Positions 17,499 to 25,478 of a stretch of 64,000 nucleotides of DNA are shown here, piece after piece. Every line of letters starts with the position of its first letter. Position 1 is the first letter of the stretch. Source of the stretch: Mycobacterium bourgelatii (GTDB lineage Bacteria; Actinomycetota; Actinomycetes; Mycobacteriales; Mycobacteriaceae); the NCBI RefSeq assembly GCF_010723575.1, contig NZ_BLKZ01000001.1:3782001-3846000 (forward strand), read 5' to 3'. Under the pieces are notes generated by a model. The model was not told the DNA's origin, did not search any database, and saw only the letters and a program-made list of their open reading frames with translations. The position numbers and the translations under genes are program-made.

Positions 17499-18565
17499 TT
17501 GCGCGCGATGTAGTAGTAGTTGATCGGATCCTTTTCGGCCTCGGCCACCAACACGTCGTCAAAACCGGCGTCCGCCAGCATCTTCTCGGCCAACTGACGG
17601 CCCCATGCCGCGCCCAGCCCGGCCCCGCCCAACGCCAGCGACACCGTCATGCAGTGCATCAACGAGACGGTGTAGAGGTAGGTGCTCATCGGCACCCCGA
17701 CGTTGTCCTCGACGCGGCTCGACGCCTTCGTGTCGGCCATCAAGAACACGCCGCCCGGACGCAAGGCGCGGTGAATGTTCTCCAGCACTTTGGCCGGCTT
17801 CGCCTGGTCGTGGATGGCGTCGAACACCGTGATGACGTCGTAGGCCTCGACCGTGTCGAACTGGGGCAGGTCGTGGCTTTCGAAGGTCGCGTTCGTCAGA
17901 CCCATGCGCTCCGCCTCGGCGATGCCCGCCGCGATCGCCTCGTCAGAGAAATCGATGCCGGTGAACCGGCTGGCCGGGAACGTCCGCGCCATCAGGTTCA
18001 CGGCATGACCGCTGCCGCAGCCGAAGTCGGCCACATCGACACCGGACCGCAGCCGGTCGACGAGTCCGTCCGCCAAGGGCAACACGACGTCGATGAGCGC
18101 GGCGTCGAAAACCGCGCCACTCGTCTCCGCCATCAACTTGTGAAAGCGGGGGTATTCGCTGTAGGGCAGTCCACCCCCGGCACGGAAGCAGTCGACGATC
18201 TTTTGTTCGACACCGCTGAGCAGTGGCATGAATTGCGCTATCGCCGCGAGGTTGTCGGGCCCGGCCGCTCGGGTCAGCACCGCGGCGCGGTGGGCGGGCA
18301 ACGAGTAGGTGGCGGTCTCGGGGTCGTACTCGATAACCCGCCCAGCTGTCATGCCGCCCAGCCACTCCCGGACATAGCGCTCGTTGAGGTCGGCGGCGGC
18401 GGCGATTTCGGCACTGGTGGAAGGCGGCAGGTCTGCCATCGCATCCAGAAGGCCGGTCTGATGTCCGACGCTCAGCAGAAGCGCCAGGCTGGCGTTGTCG
18501 ATAGCGCCAACTATTCGTTCGCTGAAGTCTTCGACGGTCTCGGATGTTCCGGATGCTGTAGCCAT
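17495..18565 (-). CDS. Winged-helix plus class I methyltransferase (Rv2258c-like)
   Basis: 356 residues. N-terminal winged-helix dimerisation domain (MADLPPSTSAEIAAAADLNERYVREWLGGM, residues ~41-72) as in O-methyltransferases. Then comes a Rossmann SAM-binding domain with motif I VADFGCGSGHAVNLMARTFP (~178-197) and acidic residue GIDFSDEA. Motif post-II DVITVFDAIHDQAKP completes the fold. Annotated in M. tuberculosis as a possible regulator, but the fold predicts small-molecule methyl transfer. It is divergent from mscR (42 bp) and overlaps the downstream serine hydrolase. Confidence 0.92.
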   Translation of the reverse strand: MATASGTSETVEDFSERIVGAIDNASLALLLSVGHQTGLLDAMADLPPSTSAEIAAAADLNERYVREWLGGMTAGRVIEYDPETATYSLPAHRAAVLTRAAGPDNLAAIAQFMPLLSGVEQKIVDCFRAGGGLPYSEYPRFHKLMAETSGAVFDAALIDVVLPLADGLVDRLRSGVDVADFGCGSGHAVNLMARTFPASRFTGIDFSDEAIAAGIAEAERMGLTNATFESHDLPQFDTVEAYDVITVFDAIHDQAKPAKVLENIHRALRPGGVFLMADTKASSRVEDNVGVPMSTYLYTVSLMHCMTVSLALGGAGLGAAWGRQLAEKMLADAGFDDVLVAEAEKDPINYYYIARK

Positions 18566-18607
18566 GCGCCGCTCCTCGTCTCTGCTTCACACCGTAAGTT
18601 AGACGCC

Positions 18608-19693
18608 ATGAGTCAGACAGTGCGCGGTGTGATTTCACGGAAAAAGGGCGAACCCGTCGAACTGGTAGACATCGTCATACCGGACCCGGGGCCCGGCGAG
18701 GCAGTCGTCGACATCATCGCGTGCGGCGTCTGTCATACGGACCTGACCTACCGCGAGGGCGGCATCAACGACGAGTACCCCTTCCTGCTCGGCCATGAGG
18801 CCGCGGGCAGGGTCGAAGCCGTCGGCCCGGGAGTCACCAGCGTGGAACCGGGCGACTTCGTCATCCTCAACTGGCGCGCGGTGTGCGGCCAATGCCGCGC
18901 CTGCAAGCGCGGCCGACCGAGCCTCTGCTTCAGCACTTTCAACGCCGAACAGAAGATGACGTTGACCGACGGCACCGAACTCACGCCGGCCTTGGGCATC
19001 GGCGCCTTCGCCGACAAGACGCTGGTGGCCGCGGGTCAATGCACCAAGGTCAACGACGAGGCCGACCCCGCCGTGGCCGGGCTGCTCGGTTGCGGCGTCA
19101 TGGCCGGCATCGGCGCGGCGATCAACACCGGCGGCGTCACTCGCGACGACACGGTGGCGGTCATCGGCTGCGGCGGGGTGGGCGACGCCGCCATCGCCGG
19201 CGCCGCACTGGTGGGGGCGAAGAAGATCATCGCCGTCGACACCGACAACACCAAGCTCGACTGGGCCCGCAAGTTCGGCGCCACCCACACCATCAACGCC
19301 CGCGACCTAGACGTCGTCGAGACCATCCAGGACCTCACCGACGGCTTCGGCACCGACGTGGTGATCGACGCCGTCGGCCGCCCCGAGACCTGGAAGCAGG
19401 CCTTCTACGCCCGTGACCTCGCCGGAACCGTTGTGCTGGTGGGCGTTCCGACGCCCGACATGCGCCTGGAGATGCCGCTGGTGGACTTCTTCTCCCGCGG
19501 CGGCTCGCTGAAGTCGTCCTGGTACGGCGACTGCCTGCCGGAGCGGGACTTCCCCACCCTTATCGACCTGTATCTGCAGGGCCGACTTCCGCTGGACAAG
19601 TTCGTCTCGGAACGGATCGGCCTCGGCGACGTCGAAGAGGCATTCCACAAGATGCACGAGGGCAAGGTGCTGCGCTCGGTGGTGATCCTCTAG
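18608..19693 (+). CDS. mscR: S-nitrosomycothiol reductase / mycothiol-dependent formaldehyde dehydrogenase MscR
   Basis: 361-residue zinc-dependent medium-chain alcohol dehydrogenase equivalent to Rv2259. It reduces S-nitrosomycothiol and oxidises S-hydroxymethyl-mycothiol, protecting against NO and formaldehyde. Catalytic zinc ligands are in ACGVCHTDLT (Cys) and LGHEAAG (His-Glu). The structural zinc loop CGQCRACKRGRPSLC (~residues 96-110) is intact. NAD-binding VIGCGGVGDAAI is present. The metallo-hydrolase gene begins on its stop codon, a conserved pairing. Confidence 0.95.
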   Translation: MSQTVRGVISRKKGEPVELVDIVIPDPGPGEAVVDIIACGVCHTDLTYREGGINDEYPFLLGHEAAGRVEAVGPGVTSVEPGDFVILNWRAVCGQCRACKRGRPSLCFSTFNAEQKMTLTDGTELTPALGIGAFADKTLVAAGQCTKVNDEADPAVAGLLGCGVMAGIGAAINTGGVTRDDTVAVIGCGGVGDAAIAGAALVGAKKIIAVDTDNTKLDWARKFGATHTINARDLDVVETIQDLTDGFGTDVVIDAVGRPETWKQAFYARDLAGTVVLVGVPTPDMRLEMPLVDFFSRGGSLKSSWYGDCLPERDFPTLIDLYLQGRLPLDKFVSERIGLGDVEEAFHKMHEGKVLRSVVIL

Positions 19694-20316
19694 TGGCCCG
19701 CATCGATCGCGTCGTCACCCACGGCACCTTCGAACTCGACGGTGGCAGTTGGGAAGTCGACAACAACATCTGGCTGGTCGGCGACGACTCCGACGTGGTG
19801 GTGTTCGACGCCGCCCACTCGGCCCAGCCCATCATTGACGCCGTCGGCGGCCGCAATGTGGTGGCGGTGGTGTGCACGCACGGCCACAACGACCACGTCA
19901 CGGTGGCGCCAGAACTCGGTGTGACGCTCGACGCGCCCGTACTGCTACACCCTGGCGATGACGTGTTGTGGCGGATGACCCACCCGGACAAGGACTTCCG
20001 CGCTGTTGCCGACGATGAGACATTGCGGGTGGCGGGCACCGAGCTGCGGGCGCTGCACACGCCGGGCCACTCCCCGGGTTCGGTGTGCTGGTATGCCCCG
20101 GAGCTGAAGGTGGTGTTCAGCGGTGACACCCTGTTCTCCGGCGGACCGGGCGCGACCGGGCGCTCCTACTCGGACTTTCCGACGATCCTGCACTCGATAT
20201 CGGAACGGCTCGGCAAGTTGCCCGGCGAGACCATCGTGCATACCGGGCACGGCGACAGCACGACCGTCGGCGACGAGATCGTCCACTACGAGGAATGGGT
20301 AGCCCGCGGGCACTGA
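19693..20316 (+). CDS. Metallo-beta-lactamase fold hydrolase, MscR partner
   Basis: 207 residues, equivalent to Rv2260. The metal-binding HGHNDH (~residues 60-65) and later LHTPGHSPGSVCW, FSGDTLFSGGPGATGRS and HTGHGDSTTVG are the four metal motifs of the glyoxalase II-like branch. Placed directly after mscR (GTG overlapping its TAG by one base), it probably hydrolyses the S-formylmycothiol made by MscR; that pathway role is inference from context. Confidence 0.92.
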   Translation: MARIDRVVTHGTFELDGGSWEVDNNIWLVGDDSDVVVFDAAHSAQPIIDAVGGRNVVAVVCTHGHNDHVTVAPELGVTLDAPVLLHPGDDVLWRMTHPDKDFRAVADDETLRVAGTELRALHTPGHSPGSVCWYAPELKVVFSGDTLFSGGPGATGRSYSDFPTILHSISERLGKLPGETIVHTGHGDSTTVGDEIVHYEEWVARGH

Positions 20317-20325
20317 ACCTTCTCC

Positions 20326-20387
20326 CGCGAGCGCGCGCAAAATGCCAGGAGTCACCGGCGTGTCGCGTGCATTTGCGCGCGCTCGCG
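20326..20387. repeat. Palindrome between convergent genes, diverged relative of the dispersed family
   Basis: Arms CGCGAGCGCGCGCAAAATGC and its near complement (19-20 bp, one-base bulge) flank a ~23-base centre. It shares the GCGAG...CGCAAA frame of the main family but replaces CAGA with CGCG. It sits between convergent ends at 20316 and 20398, the same placement as copies 2 and 4, arguing for a transcription-end role. Confidence 0.8.
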
Positions 20388-20397
20388 CGGAAACAGC

Positions 20398-21138
20398 TCA
20401 GTAGCCGCCCAGGATCCGGCGCTCCTCGGCCCGGTACTCCTCTTCGGTCAGAGCGCCGGAGTTCCGCAGCGCCGCAATGGTTTTCAACCGTTCGACCTGA
20501 ATGCCCTGACCGGTGGGTTCGTACGCGCCATGCGGTGTCGACGACACCCCCGGGTACTGCGGATAGCCGCTGCCATACCCATACGGTGACACGGTGACCG
20601 GACGTCGCGCCCGGGCCAGCCAACTGATCGACAGCACCAACCAGACCAGGCCAATGACGAACATCGTGACGAACACCCACACCAGATAGTCGTAGGAACT
20701 CGAGTGACCGAAGGCCAGTCGCGGGTTGATGTATCCCCCGGTCTGACCCTCGGTCGTCACCTGGTAGTCGCCCTCTTCGAAGACCTGGACCTTGAAGACT
20801 CGAATGTGTGCGTCGTTGTTGATCGTCGTTGAGGAGCCGATACTTTCGGCGATCTCCACTTTGGGCGCACTTGACGGTGGGGTGATCTCGAGACTGAGCG
20901 GCGGAACGGGCAGACCCCCGTCGCCGCCACCGACCACCAAGGCGTGCAGGCTGACGTTGACCTCGCCGGCGGGCAGATGCACGGTGCCAGAACCCGGGAC
21001 CGCCACCTCACCGTAGGCGTCGAAGTCGTCGAGAAAGAACGCGTTGGCCACCAAGGCGATGATGAAGCCGATCACCGAAATCACCAGCGTCACGATGGCC
21101 AGCGTCAGCGAGGTCCTGGCGACTGCTCTGCTACTCAT
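20398..21138 (-). CDS. Two-pass membrane protein with C-terminal SHOCT-like domain
   Basis: 246 residues, function unknown. The first hydrophobic helix is at ~residues 9-31 (LTLAIVTLVISVIGFIIAL). A ~110-residue extracytoplasmic beta-rich region follows, then a second helix at ~152-175 (VWVFVTMFVIGLVWLVLSISW). The cytoplasmic tail is Pro/Gly/Tyr-rich. The last 30 residues (LKTIAALRNSGALTEEEYRAEERRILGG) match the SHOCT short helical module often found at C-termini. It ends 12 bp before the lnt-like gene's end region on the same strand. Confidence 0.82.
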   Translation of the reverse strand: MSSRAVARTSLTLAIVTLVISVIGFIIALVANAFFLDDFDAYGEVAVPGSGTVHLPAGEVNVSLHALVVGGGDGGLPVPPLSLEITPPSSAPKVEIAESIGSSTTINNDAHIRVFKVQVFEEGDYQVTTEGQTGGYINPRLAFGHSSSYDYLVWVFVTMFVIGLVWLVLSISWLARARRPVTVSPYGYGSGYPQYPGVSSTPHGAYEPTGQGIQVERLKTIAALRNSGALTEEEYRAEERRILGGY

Positions 21139-21150
21139 CCAGGCAGTGTG

Positions 21151-22707
21151 TCACGCAGGTCGACGCAAGAACAGCCCGTACGCAGCAAAACAAATCAAGA
21201 TCACCACCGCGGTCACCGGCACCCACTCGCCCCACCTCTGATAGGGCGTGGCGTCCGCATGCGAAGCCCCATCCGAAGCAATGGGGACCTCGACGACGGT
21301 GACACCCCGCCAGTCCGAACCACACCACGCCAGCAGGCGGCCGCGCGCATCGAAGGCCGAGCTGTCACCGGACAACCCCACATGCACCACCGGGCGGCCC
21401 ACCTCGACGGCACGCACCGCGGCCTGGGCGGCCAACTGCGGCTGCGCCCAAGTCCCTTGAAACGACGAGGTCGCACTCTGATACACCAGCAGCTGCGCCC
21501 CCAGCTGTCCCTCGCGGCGCGCCAGATCGGAGAAGGTCAGCTCGTAGCTGACCAACGGCCCGATCGCGAGCTCGCCGACATGCAACACCACCTGCCCGGT
21601 GCCACGCTGGCGGTCCGTCCCGGCCGCCTTGCTGTGCCGGGTGACCCACCCGAACAACGACCGCAACGGCACGTACTCACCGAACGGCACCAGCCGCGTC
21701 TTGCGGTAGCTGCCGACCACCCCGCCCGCGTCCAGGAGCACCGCCGACTTGTAGATGCCGCCACCGGGCGCCGCCGCGTCGACGTTGACCAACAGATCGG
21801 CGCCCACCCGACGCGACAATTCGGCCAGGCGAGCGACGACATCCGGGTGGCTGAGCAGGTCCAGCCCGACACTGCTTTCACCCCACACCACCAGGTCCAC
21901 CGGCTGACCGACCAACGTCGCGGTGATCGATTCGGCGGCCTGCTGACGCGCCGCGGCATCGGCGATATCGCCAACCTGTACCAGCGCGACGCGCACCGTC
22001 GGACCGGGCGACGCAGCGGGCCCCAGCAAGTACCAGGCCGGACCGACGGCCGCGCACACCGCCGCACATCCGACCAGGGCCAGCCGAACGGCAGCGCGCC
22101 GGTGCAGGATCACCCCGGCCAAAGCGGTATTGGCCGCTGCCAGCAGAAAACTCGTCAGCCACACTCCCCCAACGGCGGCCGACGCCAGCGTGACGGGCTG
22201 GTTCCACTGCGACGCGCCCAACGCCCCCCAGGGCCCGCCCAACGACGGCAGCGATCGCACCGCCTCGGCCGAAACCCACGCGCTGGGCACCACCGCAACG
22301 GCGGCCACCGTGCGCCCAACGCTGACCGGCGCCGCCAACAATCGGTGCGCGGCCCAACCACACGGCAGCCACAGCGCACCCAGCCCTAAGCCCAGCAACA
22401 GCAGGAACGGACCGACGCTGCCCAGCAACCAGTACTGGTTGACCACCACGAACGCGCCCATACCCCACCAGCACCGCACCGCACCCGACCGTGACGACGG
22501 CGCCGCCCGCACCACCAACAGCAGCGGGACCAGCCCCACCCAGCCCAACCACCACCACGATGGAGCCGGAAAGGCGAGGGTCGGTAACGTCCCGCACATC
22601 GACGACGCCGCCCAGCCCGGTAACCGGCCGGGGAGGCGCTGTCGCAGTGTCTCCAAACCGACGCGCATGCCAATTAGAGCGCACACTATGTAGGGCACCA
22701 CCGGCAA
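21151..22707 (-). CDS. Apolipoprotein N-acyltransferase-like membrane protein with Cys-to-Ser active site
   Basis: 518 residues in one frame, the equivalent of the region annotated as two genes (Rv2261c/Rv2262c) in M. tuberculosis H37Rv. N-terminal half: about six hydrophobic helices, with PAPSWWWLGWVGLVPLL typical of Lnt. C-terminal half: a nitrilase-like domain with Glu277 (VVWGESS) and Lys336 (YRKTRLVPFGEYVPL). The third catalytic position reads PLVSYEL, so the nucleophile Cys of Lnt is Ser387 here. A standard N-acyltransferase activity is therefore doubtful. Last helix at the C-terminus: TAVVILICFAAYGLFL. Start is uncertain. Confidence 0.88.
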   Translation of the reverse strand: MPVVPYIVCALIGMRVGLETLRQRLPGRLPGWAASSMCGTLPTLAFPAPSWWWLGWVGLVPLLLVVRAAPSSRSGAVRCWWGMGAFVVVNQYWLLGSVGPFLLLLGLGLGALWLPCGWAAHRLLAAPVSVGRTVAAVAVVPSAWVSAEAVRSLPSLGGPWGALGASQWNQPVTLASAAVGGVWLTSFLLAAANTALAGVILHRRAAVRLALVGCAAVCAAVGPAWYLLGPAASPGPTVRVALVQVGDIADAAARQQAAESITATLVGQPVDLVVWGESSVGLDLLSHPDVVARLAELSRRVGADLLVNVDAAAPGGGIYKSAVLLDAGGVVGSYRKTRLVPFGEYVPLRSLFGWVTRHSKAAGTDRQRGTGQVVLHVGELAIGPLVSYELTFSDLARREGQLGAQLLVYQSATSSFQGTWAQPQLAAQAAVRAVEVGRPVVHVGLSGDSSAFDARGRLLAWCGSDWRGVTVVEVPIASDGASHADATPYQRWGEWVPVTAVVILICFAAYGLFLRRPA

Positions 22708-22721
22708 GAGGAGGGATAAGC

Positions 22722-23675
22722 ATGGCCAACGATCTCATCGCCACCGTGCCTGATCTGTCGGGCAAGTTGGTAGTCATCACCGGCGCCAACAGCGGCCTGG
22801 GCTTCGGACTTGCCCGACGCCTGTCGGCGGCCGGTGCGGATGTGGTGATGGCGATCCGCAACCGGGCCAAAGGTGAGGCCGCGATCGAGGAAATTCGCAA
22901 GTCCGTCCCCGATGCCAAGCTGACCATCAAGAACCTCGACTTGTCGTCGCTGGCCTCCGTCGCCGCCCTGGGCGAACAACTCAATGCCGAGGGACGCCCG
23001 ATCGACATCCTCATCAACAACGCCGGAGTGATGACGCCGCCCACCCGCGACACCACGGCCGACGGCTTCGAATTGCAGTTCGGCAGTAACCATCTGGGAC
23101 ACTTCGCGCTGACCGGACACGCGCTGCCGCTGCTGCGCGCCGCCCAGCGCGCACGGGTGGTTTCGCTGAGCAGCCTCGCCGCCCGCCGCGGCCGGATCAA
23201 CTTCGACGACCCGCAATTCGAGAAGTCGTACAACGCGATGGCGGCCTACAGTCAGTCGAAGGTGGCGGTGTTGATGTTCGCGCGCGAACTGGACAAGCGC
23301 AGCCGCGCCGGCGGCTGGGGCATCGTGTCCAACGCCGCGCACCCCGGCCTGACCAAGACCAATCTGCAGATCAGCGGTCCGTCGCACGGCCGCGACAAGC
23401 CCGCGTTGATGGAGCGTTTCTACAAGGCGTCGTGGCGGTTCACACCGTTCCTGTGGCAGGAGATCGACGAAGGAATCCTGCCCGCGCTCTACGCGGCGGC
23501 CACGCCGCAGGCCGAAGGCGGCGCGTTCTACGGGCCCAGGGGTTTCTACGAGGCCGCCGGCGGCGGCGTCACCGAGGCCAAGGTACCCGCACAAGCCCGC
23601 AATGACGCTGACAACCAACGACTTTGGGAACTCTCCGAGCGGCTAACCGGCGTCAGATTCCCAACCTCCAACTGA
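22722..23675 (+). CDS. Short-chain dehydrogenase/reductase (Rv2263-like)
   Basis: 317-residue NAD(P)-dependent oxidoreductase. Cofactor loop TGANSGLGFGLARRL (~residues 20-34), NNAGV (~101), and a catalytic triad of Ser (VVSLSSLAA) plus YSQSK (the YxxxK pair). The pattern NLDLSSLASV and the length fit the retinol-dehydrogenase/protochlorophyllide-reductase-like SDRs. ATG 22722 is preceded by AGAGGAGGG. The next gene starts one base after its stop, so the two form an operon. Confidence 0.92.
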   Translation: MANDLIATVPDLSGKLVVITGANSGLGFGLARRLSAAGADVVMAIRNRAKGEAAIEEIRKSVPDAKLTIKNLDLSSLASVAALGEQLNAEGRPIDILINNAGVMTPPTRDTTADGFELQFGSNHLGHFALTGHALPLLRAAQRARVVSLSSLAARRGRINFDDPQFEKSYNAMAAYSQSKVAVLMFARELDKRSRAGGWGIVSNAAHPGLTKTNLQISGPSHGRDKPALMERFYKASWRFTPFLWQEIDEGILPALYAAATPQAEGGAFYGPRGFYEAAGGGVTEAKVPAQARNDADNQRLWELSERLTGVRFPTSN

Positions 23676-23676
23676 C

Positions 23677-24780
23677 ATGGTGTCCGAGATCCGACTCCCC
23701 GAATCCATGCCCGTCGTCCGACCCGAACCGATGGAGAGCGCGACGTACACGGCGTCGTCGCGCCTACAAGCGGCCGGATTGTTGCCCGCCGTAAAGCTTT
23801 TCGAACGCGTCGCGGCCGAGATTCCGCTGCCGGCGCCCCCGTCGCCGATCGTCATCGCCGACTATGGCGCCGCCACCGGTTACAACTCGCTGCTGCCTCT
23901 TTCCACCGCGATCCAGGTGCTGCGTCGGCGCACCCGCCACGATCACGCGATCCTGGTCACGCACACCGACGTCGCGGACAACGATTTCACCGCGCTGTTT
24001 CGGACCGTGACCGATGACCCGGACAGCTATCTGCAGCACGACACGGCGACGTTCACCTCCGCAATCGGGCGGTCGTTCTACACCCAGATCCTGCCGACCA
24101 AGACCGTCAACCTCGGCTGGAGCTCGTGGGCCATCCAGTGGCTCAGTCGGCTTCCCGCTCCACTGCCCGACCACATCCAAGTCGCCTACAGCAGCGACAA
24201 GAGGGCGCGCCAGGCCTACGCCGCGCAGGCCGCGACGGACTGGCAGGACTTTCTGGCATTTCGCGGACGCGAACTGTGCCCAGGCGGAAAGCTGGTCATC
24301 TTGACGATGGCTCTGGACGAGAACCACGAATTCGGGTACCGCCGGTTCAACGAGGCGTTCATGACGGCACTCCACGATTTGGTGCATGACGGACTGTTGC
24401 GTCACGAAGAGGTACGGCGCATGGCGGTTCCCGTGTTTGCGCGCAGCGAGGAAGACATGCGCGCGCCGTTCCAACCGAAGGGACGCTTCGAGGGCCTGGT
24501 TATCGAGCAGCTCGAGGTGTTCAACGCCGAGGACCGCTTTTGGACCCGATTCCAAAAGGATGGGGACGCGGAGAATTTCGGGGCGCAGTGGGCGGCGTTC
24601 GCGCGCGCAGCTATCTTTCCCAGCCTGCGCGTAGGGCTCGACGGCGGCGTCAACGATCCGCGCGGGTCGGAATTCATTCAGCAATTGGAAGCCGCGCTGG
24701 CCGAGCGGTTGGCGCGGTCACCCGAACCGACGCAGATTCCTCTGGCCTCATTGGTGCTGGTCAAGCAGCGAACTGGGTGA
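23677..24780 (+). CDS. SABATH-family carboxyl methyltransferase-like protein
   Basis: 367 residues resembling the salicylate/jasmonate carboxyl methyltransferase (SABATH) family, which methylates carboxyl groups with SAM. The SAM motif is IADYGAATGYNSLLPL (~residues 60-75). LGWSSWAIQWLS (~147-158) matches the family's characteristic Ser-Ser-x-x-x-x-Trp-Leu-Ser segment. GRELCPGGKLVI and a long helical cap follow. The substrate is unknown; the coupled SDR suggests a shared small-molecule pathway (inference). Start is ATG at 23677, one base after the SDR stop. Confidence 0.85.
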   Translation: MVSEIRLPESMPVVRPEPMESATYTASSRLQAAGLLPAVKLFERVAAEIPLPAPPSPIVIADYGAATGYNSLLPLSTAIQVLRRRTRHDHAILVTHTDVADNDFTALFRTVTDDPDSYLQHDTATFTSAIGRSFYTQILPTKTVNLGWSSWAIQWLSRLPAPLPDHIQVAYSSDKRARQAYAAQAATDWQDFLAFRGRELCPGGKLVILTMALDENHEFGYRRFNEAFMTALHDLVHDGLLRHEEVRRMAVPVFARSEEDMRAPFQPKGRFEGLVIEQLEVFNAEDRFWTRFQKDGDAENFGAQWAAFARAAIFPSLRVGLDGGVNDPRGSEFIQQLEAALAERLARSPEPTQIPLASLVLVKQRTG

Positions 24781-24866
24781 GCTGTTTCGACCCGACGCCC
24801 CAGTGGGTAACCCTGATCACAGGGTCGACCACAACTAATTCGCACATCACAGGGGGCGAGACGGTA

Positions 24867-25478
24867 ATGACCAACCAGGACACGGCGCAGGCTGAGGACC
24901 ACGGGCAGGGACCGGCCAGCGAAGACACTGACGACCGAGCACGCGACGACAAGCCGAGCGACGGCACGCTCAAGGAAAAGCCGGAACCAGACGAGGACGC
25001 CAAGGAAAAGGCCGCCGAGATGATGAAGTCCTACGAGGACCGTCCGACGCTGGTCGTGCCGGGCAGCGGCGGCGCGATATCCGGTACCGCGGTGAACGAC
25101 TGGCTCGACGACGACGGCAATCCCAAATTCGCCGACGACGAGGATTCACCGGCGAACAAGGCCAAAAACGACTCCGGCGACTCCGCCGATTCGGGCGACT
25201 CCGGTGACGCCGGTGACCAGAAACCCCGCGACGACGATTCCGAGGACCACACCAAGAAGGCCAGGAACGTGACTGGTGAGGATTCGACCACCGCGTCCGA
25301 AGGTGACAAAACTCGCGGTGAGGCGGCCGAAGACCGCGAGCGCGAAAAGCAGAGCAAGTCGATGGAAGAGCAGATCGAAGAAGACAAGGCCTTCAACAAG
25401 AAGGTCATCGAGGAATCTGAGTACACGCCGCAGGGTTCCGACCAAGGGTCAAAAGAAAGCAAACAAGCCGCCAGTTAG
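24867..25478 (+). CDS. Acidic, low-complexity, probably disordered protein
   Basis: 203 residues, very rich in Asp, Glu, Lys, Ser and Gly. It includes short Ser-Gly-Asp repeats (SGDSADSGDSGDAGD, ~residues 98-112). A hydrophobic patch RPTLVVPGSGGAISGTAVNDWLDDDGNP (~59-86) is the only ordered-looking part. No signal peptide or membrane helix. I chose ATG 24867 (MTNQDTAQ); the frame upstream would run into the methyltransferase gene. It is tail-to-tail with the Hsp70-like gene, overlapping by 4 bases. Function unknown. Confidence 0.75.
   Translation: MTNQDTAQAEDHGQGPASEDTDDRARDDKPSDGTLKEKPEPDEDAKEKAAEMMKSYEDRPTLVVPGSGGAISGTAVNDWLDDDGNPKFADDEDSPANKAKNDSGDSADSGDSGDAGDQKPRDDDSEDHTKKARNVTGEDSTTASEGDKTRGEAAEDREREKQSKSMEEQIEEDKAFNKKVIEESEYTPQGSDQGSKESKQAAS

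Noticed and set aside
20944..22389. 481-codon open frame antisense to the lnt-like gene
   Set aside because: Composition dominated by Arg, Gln, His and Pro without family motifs; it is the shadow of the conserved membrane protein.
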